Source: Arachnopeziza araneosa (Eukaryota > Ascomycota > Leotiomycetes > Helotiales > Arachnopezizaceae). From it: 64,000 bases of DNA. The notes under the pieces were generated by a model. The model saw only the letters and a list, made by a program, of their open reading frames with translations, made no database searches and was not told where the DNA came from. The position numbers and the translations under genes were made by a program. Within the stretch, counting starts at the first letter, position 1; each line of letters starts with the position of its first letter. The stretch is taken from positions 496,001 to 560,000 of the forward strand of contig QYAI01000005.1 of the NCBI GenBank assembly GCA_003988855.1, written 5' to 3'. Below are positions 1 to 11,489 of this stretch, piece after piece.

Positions 1-281
1 GGATCAAAATCTATGATAAATTAGCATTCTTCAGATGACCGAAATGAGACTTCTTGCAAACCTTGAGGTGGGGAATCCTCCAGATCAGCGAATTGCTTTG
101 CGCGAATCTTGAGTTTTCCCATCGTACGCAGATGAACCAAGAAAGCTGTTCGGCCTTGTCATGGAATCGATCTTCCAAAATTATTTTTTGAGCTTATGCA
201 CCTCACAGCACCTCGCCGCGCTAGCGGCCGCACCATACTTCAAGCTTTCTTGGAATTTCAAAGACGAATTGATATGTAAAC

Positions 282-1366
282 ATGAAGCCACGACTGTTCT
301 CTTCTCTACATTGTTTGCAACATGAAAACCCTTTGGTAAGCTGGAGCTGGTGCATCTGCGATGCATCGCACTGTTTAATAACTTTCTCAAGGGCCTACCA
401 AGAACCGGAAGCATTCCGCGCATGCAGCGAGGATTACCGGAGCAGCGTAAGATCAATGGAGTCAAAAAAGTGATTGCTGTCTCGTCAGCAAAGGGCGGAG
501 TGGGAAAGTCAACAATATCAGGTTACTCTGTCTGTGCCGCTACCTACCTGGAGCTCTGTTGAGAGAATATAGTCAATCTCGCACTTGCATTTGCGCGTCG
601 TGGCCTTCGTTCTGGAATTCTTGATACCGATATCTTTGGACCTTCAATACCTACCTTGTTGAATCTATCTGGGGAGCCAAGGTTATCTACCAGTATATCT
701 TCGTCCGTTAATATTTTGCATATAAAGTCTGACTGAGGATGCAGACAATCAACTCCTGCCTCTCTCTAATTATGGCGTGAAGTCCATGTCCATGGGATAT
801 TTGGTCGGAGATACCGCACCCGTAGTATGGCGTGGATTAATGGTCATGAAGGCCTTACAACAACTCTTGCATGAGGTCGATTGGGGCGGATTAGATATTC
901 TAGTGCTGGACTTACCGCCCGGCACTGGCGATACACAATTAACTATTACACAGCAAATCGTTTTAGATGGTATGTCACCAAAGTTTGATTTTGGATAAAA
1001 ACATCTAATATTACTCTAGGGGCTATTATAGTCTCAACGCCACAAGACATCGCTCTAAAAGACGCCGTGAAAGGGATCAACATGTTTAGAACAACGAAAA
1101 CACCTATTTTAGGGATGATCCAGAACATGTCATTTTTCGTTTGCCCAAATTGCGGAAGCGGCACCCATATATTCGGAGAGGACGGGGTGGGACCAGCATG
1201 CCAAAGTCATGGAATTCAATTTTTGGGTAATATACCGTTGCATAAGAGCATTTGCGATGACGCAGATAGAGGGAAGCCGACAGTCGTAGCAGAGCCAGAA
1301 AGCGAAAGAGCTGCTGCTTTTGTGAATATCGCTCAGAGAGTAGGGGATAAAATAGGTTTGTTCTGA
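282..1366 (+). CDS. IND1: IND1/NUBPL-type mitochondrial Fe-S P-loop NTPase
   Basis: Mrp/NBP35-family ATPase; in organisms with complex I, Ind1 is the mitochondrial factor that delivers Fe-S clusters to NADH dehydrogenase. My model has five exons, 282-335, 392-521, 573-692, 745-969 and 1020-1366, coding 291 aa with introns of 50-56 nt. Visible marks are the deviant Walker A AKGGVGKST at residues 51-59, the family stretches GxLDTDIFGPSIP and LPPGTGDTQL, VSTPQDIALKDA, and the cluster-binding CPNC at residues 218-221. The N-terminus (MKPRLFSSLH...) is short, basic and acid-free, as a mitochondrial presequence should be. The first exon depends on an AAG acceptor at 389-391 and is less certain than the rest. 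The gene converges on the SPF30 gene downstream. Confidence 0.9.
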
Positions 1367-1764
1367 AATGAATCATATAACGACCGTCTATGAAAGGCTC
1401 GAAACGTGTATAGAGGACAGGCTCTGCTGGGTTAGTCTTTTCATGAGCGAGTATAGATTGCCGTAGCTTTGAGAATCTCTTCATTCTGATGGAATGGTCC
1501 CGGTGTTATGCCTATAGCAAGACTAATCAAATTCCATGGAGGCCGCTCACAATCACACCTACAGAAATTGCAAATTTTAGTATCTCGTCCCTGAAAGCAG
1601 GTGCTGGATCTGGGATTACATCCATCAATTGATCGATATGCCATTGACTCTAATTTGTTTATCGAGACCTCAGGTTAGCCTCAGTCAAGTTCATAAAGTA
1701 GAAGAGAAACCGAAACTCCATCCCTGGCGCTATGATACTTGCAGAGTTACCCTCCATATTTCCT

Positions 1765-2746
1765 TTACGCAAATCCTTCATCTTCACCATTAGTCTGATA
1801 GATGTGTCTTGAACGGGTAGGGTCCTTTCGCATGGTCTGACCAGATCCTGTAAACCCAACTGTCCACAATTAGTATTCAGTACATCTCCACAAAACACAA
1901 TTAAACTAACCTCTCCCATGAACGCCTTCGGGTGTTCGAAACATACTCTCTTTCTTAGCCGTTTTTCCAAACTTTCCTTTCGTTGCAAAGTCCTGCCATT
2001 TTGATTTACCAGCTTCCAATTCCTTATTTGCCTTGATCTTTTTGGGAACTTTGGCAGGCCTAACGGGACCATCACTAACCTTACTTGGTTCCCGCTTGGT
2101 TTGTTGTGCGAGCTCTGGATTGATGTCTGCAGCAGCAGAGATCACATTGGTATTGGCTGGAGGTGGAGGGGCAACCGACGCGATTACTGGTGTTCCATCA
2201 GCTTTGCGTTTATTGGGGTTAACGATGGGTTTGATATCCTTGGATCGAAGAGTTTCAGTGCTATCATAGTTCTTAAACTTGACGATATAAACAGGGGCTG
2301 TTGATGATCCGGTGATTGATGTGATGCGTGCTGGATAGAATCCTTTATCACCAGAATGCCACTTCGCAAGTACAGTGTCATTCACCTTGAAATTAGTCGA
2401 TGCTTCTAACTCTTCGGGTACTGCAGGTGTTGTTTTCTTAAACGCGGGATGATTCTCTCGAGACCACTTCTCCTTTACTGGCGGTTCTGTTTTCTTCTTA
2501 GGGACAACTGCTGGTACTGAAGAGGGCTTTAGTTCTGCGATCGCAGCTTCGGTGAGGGAAATGACTTGTTCGAGTTCAGTCTTTAATTCCTGAAGCTCTG
2601 CACTATCTGGATCAGCTTGGAGGCCAAGCTGCACAGTCTCTAGCTATAAGATATCAGAATCTGCCACTACCATAGCAGAGGTATAAACCAACCTGTAATC
2701 TGTATTCTTTAATCTCATTCTCGAAGGCGGCAATTTCATTACTCAT
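1765..2746 (-). CDS. SPF30/SMNDC1-like Tudor-domain splicing factor
   Basis: Survival-of-motor-neuron-related splicing factor; in animals SPF30 helps recruit the tri-snRNP to the pre-spliceosome by binding dimethylarginine through its Tudor domain. Three exons on the minus strand, 2746-2693, 2643-1911 and 1859-1765, give 293 aa. Residues 1-55 look like a coiled coil (MSNEIAAFENEIKEY...; ELQELKTELEQVISLTEAAI). The Tudor domain lies at about 102-158 with KVNDTVLAKWHSGDKGFYPARI and the aromatic segment VKFKNYDSTE. The C-terminus is Lys-rich and ends with the short block KDPTRSRHIYQ typical of this family. The last intron (1860-1910) was placed because it restores RVGFTGSGQ in frame. The gene diverges from a second splicing-factor gene 296 bp away. 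Confidence 0.88.
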
Positions 2747-3042
2747 CTTGCGTTGGCTCTGGGATTTTGACCTCACGCGAAGGGCGATATGGTGATAATT
2801 CGATGAGCAGGAAAGAAGGAAGTTAAAAATTTCCCAGGCCTTTGATGATTGAACACAACTATGGTGATTGAGGTGTCGAGTGTCGGATAGCGCCTGTTCG
2901 TTGTTCGTGCCAAGGCTAGAAGTCATTTTTGTACTAGTCGATGAGCTAAGCGAGCATCTACTGTATCTTTCAGCCTCGTCCGGCTGTCTATGAACTTTAG
3001 GTTCCACATCACATCACATCATCATCCGTTAATATTGTCGCC
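2747..3042. promoter_or_regulatory. Shared 296-bp divergent promoter region
   Basis: The whole space between the start codons of the SPF30-like gene (minus) and the CWC16-family gene (plus). Both 5' leaders and promoters must fit in this interval. No TATA box or named operator is convincing by eye; the strand leading to 3043 has a CATCA-rich stretch just before the start codon (about 3005-3025). Bidirectional control is inferred from spacing only. Confidence 0.5.
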
Positions 3043-4077
3043 ATGCAGGGCTTCAACATGGGACGTTATGTCCCCCCTGATCAAGAGGGGGTAATGAGCG
3101 GAAATCAAATTCATGGTAAGCACGCGCTAGGAGCTCGCGCCAACAAGATATCCCAAGGTATTCTCACAGTCCGGTTTGAGATGCCATACCCAATATGGTG
3201 CACAACTTGCCCCAAACCTACCATCATTGGGCAGGGCGTACGTTTCAATGCAGAGAAAAAGAAGGTTGGAAATTATCACTCGACGCCAATCTTCAGCTTC
3301 CGGATGAAGCATGTTGCCTGTGGTGGTTGGATTGAGATTCGAACGGACCCAAAGAATACTGCATACGTAGTTACAGAAGGAGCTAGAAAGAGAGATCTAG
3401 GAGAAGAAAAAGTCGAAGAAGGAGACGTTAAAATACTTACAGAAGAAGAAAGAGAGGCGCTTAGGAATAACGCTTTTGCCGCTTTGGAAGGAAAGGTAGA
3501 AGACAGGAAGAAGTTAGAGCACACCAAGAAACGACTGGAAGAATTGCAAGACCTTTCAGAACAGCAATGGGATGATCCGTACGAGAATAATAGGAGGTTG
3601 AGGAATACTTTCCGCCAGGGTAGGAAGCAGAGAGAGAAGGAAGCTGGTGTTGCCGTTGCTTTACAGGACAAAATGAGTCTAGGTCTCGATCTTCTACCCG
3701 AGCATGAAGATGATGTTCGAAGAGCTAGTTTCATTGAATTTGGGGAAACAATCTCCTTCAAAGACAAGGCAATTGCGAAGCCATTGTTTCAGCTCGCCTC
3801 GGCAGAGTCTAAGACTAAAACTAGGTCTAAACCCGCGAGCAAAGCTCGAGCAGAGGACATTGCGAAGCAAAAGACAGCCGCACTTGCGGCTTCAATCCGA
3901 GATAACACAAGAGTCGTCATGGATCCCTTCCTACCTGGCAACCGGTCCTCCATGTCAGAAGCTGCAAGACCAGGCCCCAAAACGCTTACCGGTGTCAAGC
4001 GGAAGCGAGAGAAGTCTTTCGAAGGAAGTGAAACTAAAACCTCTGCCCCGGGGTTGGTTGACTACGATTCGGATTGA
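3043..4077 (+). CDS. CWC16-family splicing factor (CCDC130/Saf4 type)
   Basis: Intronless 344-aa protein of the CWC16/Yju2 family, nuclear spliceosome-associated proteins acting around the catalytic steps. The N-terminus MQGFNMGRYVPPD is characteristic of the CCDC130/Saf4 branch and not of Yju2 proper. The zinc-binding core includes PIWCTTC (Cys53, Cys56), then FRMKHVACGGWIEI. Here the second CxxC of the animal proteins reads HxxC (His90, Cys93). Residues 100-345 are charged and coiled-coil-like (EEEREALRNNAFAALEG, KKRLEELQDLSEQQW), followed by a Lys/Arg-rich disordered tail ending KTSAPGLVDYDSD. The ATG at 3043 is supported by the conserved first residues. Confidence 0.92.
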   Translation: MQGFNMGRYVPPDQEGVMSGNQIHGKHALGARANKISQGILTVRFEMPYPIWCTTCPKPTIIGQGVRFNAEKKKVGNYHSTPIFSFRMKHVACGGWIEIRTDPKNTAYVVTEGARKRDLGEEKVEEGDVKILTEEEREALRNNAFAALEGKVEDRKKLEHTKKRLEELQDLSEQQWDDPYENNRRLRNTFRQGRKQREKEAGVAVALQDKMSLGLDLLPEHEDDVRRASFIEFGETISFKDKAIAKPLFQLASAESKTKTRSKPASKARAEDIAKQKTAALAASIRDNTRVVMDPFLPGNRSSMSEAARPGPKTLTGVKRKREKSFEGSETKTSAPGLVDYDSD

Positions 4078-4656
4078 CCAGGCTAGGCATGAATAAACCT
4101 GCATCGGAGCATGATGTGCAGCACGAACTAAAATCACATTGCGTTACTGTCTGCAGTGATTCTGAAAGTCAAAGACTACAAGCCGTGTCACATGAGACAT
4201 CTGTAAGCTCAATCTGAGTCCAAAATCGGATGATTCATCTACTCTACGTCAGTGTTCTGTCGCAGGATGCTCGAATCCTCAATTCCATGTCTAATTTGCC
4301 AAGATGTTACGATTCTGCTACCATTTTCCATGGTTATTCATGACGATGCTTATGCAAAGTCGATTTCAATCATCGAAATGGAGACAAAATCCTCAACGAT
4401 GATTGTAATCTCAATATGCATACGCTGGTACGAAAATATGGATTCCCGAAGCTAATTCATATGATTCTGGGAACTAGCCGTAAAGCTCTCCAGGTGGTAC
4501 CAATGAGTCTCTACATTTAGAAAGATGCAAAATCAACTGGGAACGGGAGGGCATAAAAAGTCATGGGTATTATGCGTGCATGGTATATAGCAGCAATGCA
4601 TCAACTCCATCCAACCCCCTACGCCGGTACCGAATGACCCACTCGGGAACTTTTCA
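4078..4656. other. Convergent intergenic region
   Basis: The 3' flanks of the CWC16-family gene and the rhodopsin-domain gene meet here. It contains only short overlapping open frames without codon-level plausibility. I see no RNA gene or repeat. Confidence 0.5.
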
Positions 4657-6285
4657 TCACCTCGTAACGTACACTTCCGTCGTCCGCATTATTCCACCGA
4701 TCCCGCCGCTCGCCCACGGTGTTTCCGTCTCAATTCGCTGTATTTCTCCCATGTCCTTCGTACCCTCATCATCTACAGAAGATTCCTGTTCCCTAATACT
4801 TCTCTCCACTTTCGGCTTTGGTCGAGTATATTCCTTCCCTAAGTTTAAACTCATTCTCCTAACGCCCGTTTTATGCGAGTCAAGTGGCCCATTACCCCCA
4901 ACAATAGAGGTATGATATGCGTCTTTCCCCGTGGAGGAGATAGTCTCCGTACGTGAAGGTACCTGGCTCAACTTGATGTTCTCCTCATCTGCTGCGTTGG
5001 CATATCGTCGGCGAGTAGTGGGGAAATGCACGGATGCATTGATGGTCTTTGCTGTGACGAAAAGCCAGGAGAAGAGTGGTCTCATTGTCGGTAGACAAGC
5101 AGCGATGATTCCGATATTGAGCTCGATGTCATTCCAAATAGTAAAAGAATTATCGCTAAGATAATTGTTAGGCATTCAACAGGGTTAAAACTGCGGGATT
5201 GAAAACTTACAAAAATGGGTCAGGATTCACAAAAAACTTTGAGAGCAACACTTCTTTCACGATAGAAGCTGCACAAGCACTTGAAGATAGGTGTTAGCAC
5301 ATATACCGTGATAAGATCCATTGAAACTTACAAATAACCCAGACTTAAGATACAAATCAAAATCACCTTTGTTCGAATGTCGATTTGGAGTGGAACAACC
5401 AGTGGAATCGGCAGGAAAGCAAAAACGAAGTCTGTAAAGATGTTGATCGCTACCCGTGGGTCAGTAATGTTTGATAGTAGGAAAGGAAGCATAGCTCATA
5501 CATCCATTAGCGAGCCCGGCAGCTCGGAAATCCGCGAGACTAAAGCATCTTGTCGTTGGCTCCAGCTGGAGAGCGAAATTCCAAGCTGCATTTATAGGCG
5601 TGCACCGGAAGACTCTGTTCATACGTCAGAAAATTGACCTGCCAGTAGAGAATCGGACCTTACATAGAGCAGACTGAGGCTATTGTGACAAACACTAAGA
5701 ATACTATCCAGACATACAAGATACGCTGCTGCGATTAGCTACTATATCTCGAATTCTTGATGAATGGTGTATATACCTTGTACCATCTTCCTTGCACTAA
5801 CCTGAGTAGAAAGAACCCTACTGAGATTTTTGCGGCAGAGATTCCTACCACAATGATCCATCCTTGGTAGAATGCAACCTGGAGGAGACGGGTAAGGTCT
5901 GCTTCTAACTTTGGGTTCGTGATGTGTAGCCCCAATCCATAATTCACTTCAACAACCAATAGTGCTAGAACGGTAGCCGAACAGACCCTGAAAAGCTTGT
6001 GAGTGGGATTGCATTTGAATTTGACAACAGGACTTACATTGCAAATACCATGACGTAGTCATCAATCCCTATTGAGTGTATCATGAGAGCTCGCACATAT
6101 AATCGTGCTATAACAACTAGTCCAGCTATTGCTGTGAAGGTACCAGTAACTGTCAACAGTTTTGAACCACTACTTTCGAGAGGATTTGCGAAGGTCATTA
6201 CAGGCATCGGTGAGGCTCCCATCGTTGCTGTTGGCTGCGCTACTGGGGCATCGAGGACATTCTTCAGAAGGTACAGTCCCGCCAT
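4657..6285 (-). CDS. Seven-TM fungal rhodopsin-domain (Pth11-like, no CFEM) membrane protein
   Basis: Integral membrane protein of the large fungal rhodopsin-domain family that includes Pth11-related receptors; ligand and role are unknown. Seven exons on the minus strand: 6285-6038, 5987-5777, 5725-5664, 5614-5502, 5449-5332, 5279-5211 and 5155-4657, total 439 aa. Seven hydrophobic segments fall at about residues 45-67, 78-98, 120-142, 154-174, 210-232, 240-262 and 280-305. Family marks include GIDDYVM after TM1, NYGLGLHI, FQ/FRCTPINAAWNF with its conserved Cys, a second Cys in TTRCF, and DNSFTIWNDIELNIGIIAACLPTMRPLF before the last helix. The tail of about 130 residues is polar, cytosolic by topology. 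There is no CFEM domain at the N-terminus, so this belongs to the shorter class. The ATG at 6285 is chosen; an in-frame TTG lies upstream. Confidence 0.88.
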
Positions 6286-8450
6286 AGCTTCACTTCCGTC
6301 ATCGAGGTTTCCCAAAGCACTGGAATGTGAAGATTAAACTTTAGTACCGTGCGCTGAGAAATGCTGGAAATTGGAAAGTCGGTATCGCTCGATACAAATA
6401 GGAATCTGCAGGAAGATAGATATCCATGCCCCGCTTCATCATGATCCATGTGCAGCACCTGGGGGTATAACAGAGAAGATGGCTTTATACATGACGAACG
6501 AATCCCGGTTGCGTTGCGCACAACTTGCGGGCTGCCGCCCCCGCGGGTCAAATTTGCCGCAAGTAACACTGAGGCAAATGATATTTTGCAACGAGTACTG
6601 CTTCATGGATGGGTGGTAGTGTGAGGGAAGCTAGGGTTGGAATAGTATAGGCTATAATTTTCAAGTTCTTACTGGCTAGCCATTCAACTTTTTGTAAAAG
6701 CAGGGGGCCTCTTGCGGCAGATATAACCTTAACGGCAAGTATCTAAGTCGTAAGGATGAGTTGTCTTTGTAGAGGTCTGATCAAGAACTACCAAGATTTG
6801 TCATCGTAGATGAGTGTGATTGATGTTGTGCTTTCATTCCGGAGCCTCAAGGGGACCGTACTTTGATTCCAAGTTTTTGGACAGCGCCGGATACCCTACC
6901 AGATGCACCGCATTCTCCAGTTGTCATAGATCACGATATTATTTGCATCTTATTTCTCCTTAATTTGCCGCGACTATAATGTGTGAAGAGGACAGGACCA
7001 GCTCAACGATGATGCCTCCCAAAACCATTTCAACTTGATGCACAGAAAATACACGCGGAGAAAGCATTGATAGACTAGAATAGGAATCCTCGGACGGAAG
7101 TGGTGCGAGAGCTGGAAACGGTAGGATGGAATGTCTCATCCTTCAGCTCAGCGAGTTTGGCTCTCCCGGTTTAAAGTTTGTGATGCCAGGAAGCCAATAC
7201 CGACATCTCGGATAATAGGAAGACTTGCGGGGACTTTTTCAACCACCCTCCCTGTCTCTCGGATCGATCGCGGCAAGAAGCGCAACGAGCATTGCATAAC
7301 TGGAACCACATTGCGCGCGAGAGGTCGGACGAGATAGCATCTGCCAATGTCCATATGCGCAATGCGAGATGCAAACGAAGATAGATCATAGCTTGGAGCA
7401 CAGTCGCCAGAGCAAGACTTCGAAAGGTAGGTAAAGGGAGGAAACGAGCAGTCGTAACGAAGAGTAGGTAAGTTAACTTAACTTAACTTAGGTATTCCCG
7501 GTTGATGTAAGCTATTCGACCATTCCAAGAAAAGACTAGTAGCCATTTCGACAGGAGCTAATACTTCCTACGGGGTCTAAGCACAGCATCCCAAAGGACT
7601 AGTGTTCAGATAAGAAGCTAACTCGGCGAGTTTTCCGTGTAGAGTAGCATCCGATAGTGTGCACAAGGCATGTGCTGTGCATAATTCCCAGAAGGAGCTG
7701 CGGATTCGACTTATCCACTGACGGCTAAATATACTGTTGCGAAGCCTGGTCAATCGAAAATCAGAGAAGCCAGAATGTTGCCATTCATCAATGATCTGAG
7801 AGAGGGCCGGTCTGAGGGGTGATCATCAGGTCCTCTCCGCATGACGCATTACCCCAGGCGGCTCCAGCCCAACTTCAGACCCTGACCTATAACGGGGCGG
7901 CTCATGCGGTGTTGTATCTGCAACAAGGGACGTATGCGACGAGGACTTCTGAAACCACCATTCAAAATGTATTATCTTTCAAGGGCAGTTTCCTAACTTT
8001 TAACATGTCATGATCTACCACCGATGATGACCATTCTATAATGCTGCAAATCTCGAATCTTGATTTGTGATCTTCAGCTTTTTACTTACTCGTTCGGTAC
8101 TTGCTGGCCTGTGCATGGGCCTCTTACTTATCTCGGGGATTTGATCATCTTTAGTTGTCGATCCTCGGGTTAGATCTTATAGTTCGCTATTCACACCTTG
8201 AATGCCTCTGAGTGGAAAGACAAGAACTCAACATATTTGATTGTATCGTGAACCGTTTGAATATTGTAAACTCCGAACAGCCACAGTTTAGTTGTTTGAC
8301 TCCTGGCATATGTGCATGACACTAACCTAGTAACCAACCTCCACTCACGACCCCAAGTTGTCAAAATAAAGTTCACATTCAGAGTTATGTCTCGTAAAAT
8401 AGCTGCTTATGCTCTACGGTATCAATATTTCAGCAATCTAGGAGTCGTTC
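6286..8450. other. Intergenic region of 2.2 kb, no supported gene
   Basis: Short open frames occur on both strands but none has recognisable protein character or consistent splice sites. It should contain the promoter of the rhodopsin-domain gene and the 3' flank of the Ran-binding gene. A small TTAAC-type repeat lies at 7471-7490. Confidence 0.45.
7471..7490. repeat. Short AACTT tandem repeat
   Basis: Four head-to-tail near-copies of a five-base unit (AGTT then AACTT three times). Visible directly; no function implied. Confidence 0.7.
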
Positions 8451-11024
8451 TTAATCATCCCCCTGCACCTTCTCTATGCTATTTATCAGTGTCGGACTTC
8501 CAGGACTTGTCCCTAGAGATGAGTCGGTATCAAGACTCACTCCACTTCCTAGGGGACTTCCTTTAACTTCATCACTTCCTCGCGCTCGCTGTACCCTATC
8601 CAATGGCCCGTTAGGAATTTTGTTTCGAAGTCGATAAGGCGATGTTGGTGAGCTGGGGAGAAACTCTGGCGTGTTTTTGGACGACGATTCCCTAGTCCTA
8701 CGAAGCCACTCGGGAGTCCCTTGAAGACTTGGTGAAGTTATCCTAGGATCGGAAAGATCACTATACGGCGTTGTACCTCTCGAAAACCCATGTCGCCGAT
8801 CTTGATTATATGGAGTTCCCCTCGGTGAGTATCTGCTGTCGTAGCCTTGTTCGGAGTATGAAATCTCTTCTTGACGTGTTGGGCCTGAACTTCTGATCTC
8901 CTCTTGCTCTTCAAGCGGTGCCGCTCTCCGTTTAATTGGGCTCTCGTTATATGGATCAAACCCAATCTTACTCTTTGCTGCTTGACGAGTTCTCTGACGT
9001 TCCGAGTCATTCCCACCAGCACCGGTAGAGGCGTTTTCCTCGAGGAAGAAAGTTAATGTCTCGTCGGTGATTGTAAGGTGACTTGTTTGCACGAATTGCT
9101 GACACGTCGTTAAGCGGAGTAGCATCTCAAGAAGTGAAATACTTGAACGGACTGGCGGCATTGCGGAGAACTGTTGGCTATGGGCTTGGGGAGAGAAGCC
9201 TAAAAATGACGCTATAGGATTTTGGATGTGATCTGTAGTTGTAGATTGACAGGAGCTCTCATTCAAATGGAGGTGCGAGATCCGTTCTGTAAGATCATCT
9301 TCGTTGCCCTCTCCATTGGGGATGGAAATATGCGAAGAAGGGAAGGAGTCATCATTCAGGTTGCGCCCATCTTCAGAGTCCGAGTCCGGTGCCTCTGTAT
9401 ATACCTCGAAAGCCATCCATTCTGGATCGAGATCGCTTGGTAGTTGCCAGGTGCCTTGGGAAAAGGCAGTCTCACTGGGGAGAACTTCTTTGGGCAGGTT
9501 GACCGAGCTTTCGCGTCTAATCTGCTCGTCTATATCTTCTTGAGAATCATATGCTTCTTCCCTTGGAGGTATCTGGTCTTCCAGATCGTCGTTAAAATCA
9601 ACAGGCCTCTCATCCTCGCGCATCATTGTCCGAGGTGGCAGAGCGTTTATGTCCCTTCTAAGGAGCAAGACGGGATTGCTTATCTCTCCTTCACTGCCAA
9701 TGCCCAGAACCTTTCCAGTATCTGCGTAAAAAATCCTCGAAACTTGAAATACGGGAATCTTCTCTCTGATACCAGCTAGCGCAACGCCTCCATAAGGTCC
9801 AGGCTGAGGCTCATCATCCTCAAAAGCATGAACGCGGTCATCGTCAAAATCTTCGACAATCTCTAGATGATAGGAATAGTTACTTTGAAATTCCTCGCCA
9901 GGCATCACAGGAATTTCGCCATTATCGTGTCCAATTGATTTATTTGGTATACTCGACTGACCTTCTCGTCGAATTTGTAAAGGGCTTACTGCAATGCCAG
10001 ATGAGCGCACCAGTTTTACTCTTGCCTTATGAATGACTTCCTTCCATGTAGTTTCTCGACTGTTAGACTCTTCGTCATGGGTCCGATGAGAGTGACCTGC
10101 AAAGAGCATGTACAACGTCAACGTGAATGCTGGCCCGATCTGAGTTGGTGAGCCTCGGCCTCTGACATATTGCAGATCTCCTTCGTTGAGAAATGCGCTT
10201 GCTTGCAAGAGCCTAGATGGCGATACAGTTGGTGGAAGCGTGGTTGAGAGGCTAACTCCCGAAGTTGTTATGGCAAGATTGATGAATGGAACATGCTCCT
10301 CGATCTGAGAAATGAGGTTCCGGATATCTCGGATGATCTCATGTATCTCAGCTGCATGATCTACTCGAGACTTGACTCGATTGGCCCTCTTCTGTGCTGG
10401 CTCTTCCACGCTTAATGTCTTCTGAATTCGAAGTCCGAGAGATTGAATTTCCCACCGAAGCTCCTTGGTTAGTGTCACAGCAGTCTCTAATATCGTATTT
10501 CCTCTCGCGGAGCTGACTATATCAGCTTTAACCCGAGCTAAACATGCGAGCAGACTTACATGAGTTCGATGAGATCGATGGCCGGAGATACTATCTATAG
10601 CTCAGCTTTTTTTTTAGCGAAGTTCTTGAACATTGGGACTTGATTATGTGTGAATTCATACTTTGGTCTTGACATCCAACAATCCTCTCAGTCTCTGAAA
10701 CTCTTTACGATCGTCTTGATCTTCGATAGTCTACATTTGATAAGACCTTTATCGAGTAAACAAACAGAAGGAAGAATTCTTACCTTGAGTAGTCTAGAAG
10801 CCTGCCCGATGGTAAATGATGCTGTCAATCCAATACCGGATCTAAAATTCTATCAGGCACTGAGAACACGATAAGAAAAGGAAGTTGGTGTCGAACCTGA
10901 TAGCATAATTCATAGCATGCTGGGATATCTACAAAAGGTCAGCACGTGATGTGGATGCAATAGATCAACGGGAGAGCTTGTTGCCCATTTGGGGAAACCA
11001 TACGGTACCAAGAAAAGCCTCCAT
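8451..11024 (-). CDS. YRB30-like RanGTP-binding protein
   Basis: Fungal Ran-binding family typified by yeast Yrb30, which binds RanGTP and shuttles between nucleus and cytoplasm. Six exons on the minus strand: 11024-11004, 10928-10897, 10841-10784, 10730-10662, 10594-10560 and 10512-8451, 758 aa. The five 5' introns are 46-75 nt and were placed because they join NYAIRSGIGLTASFTIGQASRLLK, TIEDQDDRKEFQRLRGLL, SPAIDLIELISARGNTILETA and then the long exon without a frame break. The folded domain runs to about residue 400 (AFTLTLYMLFAGHSH, PGPYGGVALAGIREKIPVFQVSRIFY). Residues beyond about 440 are acidic, then Ser/Arg/Pro-rich and disordered. The first 7-residue exon (MEAFLGT) is the least certain part. 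Diverges from SUP35. Confidence 0.87.
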
Positions 11025-11489
11025 GATGCCTTTACTAGGGGCCGTTCCAAGACGGGCTCATTCAGCGAGGATATTCGTGGAAGTAAATATCAGATTGAAA
11101 AAAATTCACGCGTTGTCATTTGTGACGCGTTTGTAGTCACGAGAATGTGTACGGTGGCCTGAACTAGGTAGCCAGAACCTATTAGACGGCTTTAAACACA
11201 CATCAGAACTCACAGGATTATTGTCTAAATCAATACAAGGTCATGCATAACACTGCCTAAATAACCTGACTGGGCGAACTTCGCACACTCAGTCAATCGG
11301 AGTCATTTTTGACTTGTCTGGTTTTCTGATGTTGCTCATTTGAGTTGCTCTAAGTGACGTTCTCCGTAAACGAGCTGTATAACCCCTCGATAAAAGCCTT
11401 GCCCCACACCATCAGCTTAGGACAAACCTTTTGATATCAACCCTCGGACGACAGAATCATCGACAAGAAGCACACCGAGAATTTCAAAC
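11025..11489. promoter_or_regulatory. Divergent promoter region, YRB30-like / SUP35
   Basis: A 465-bp interval between two oppositely oriented start codons. The SUP35 side has an AT-rich GTATAACCCC-like patch near 11379 followed by a C/T/A-rich leader. I cannot name a binding site. Confidence 0.4.

Noticed and set aside
1..281. Search for a promoter element or upstream gene
   Set aside because: Only a minus-strand short frame antisense to IND1 is open; nothing supports a gene or a named site.
4580..4915. 111-codon plus-strand frame
   Set aside because: Antisense to the last exon of the rhodopsin-domain gene, whose splicing and family match are clear.
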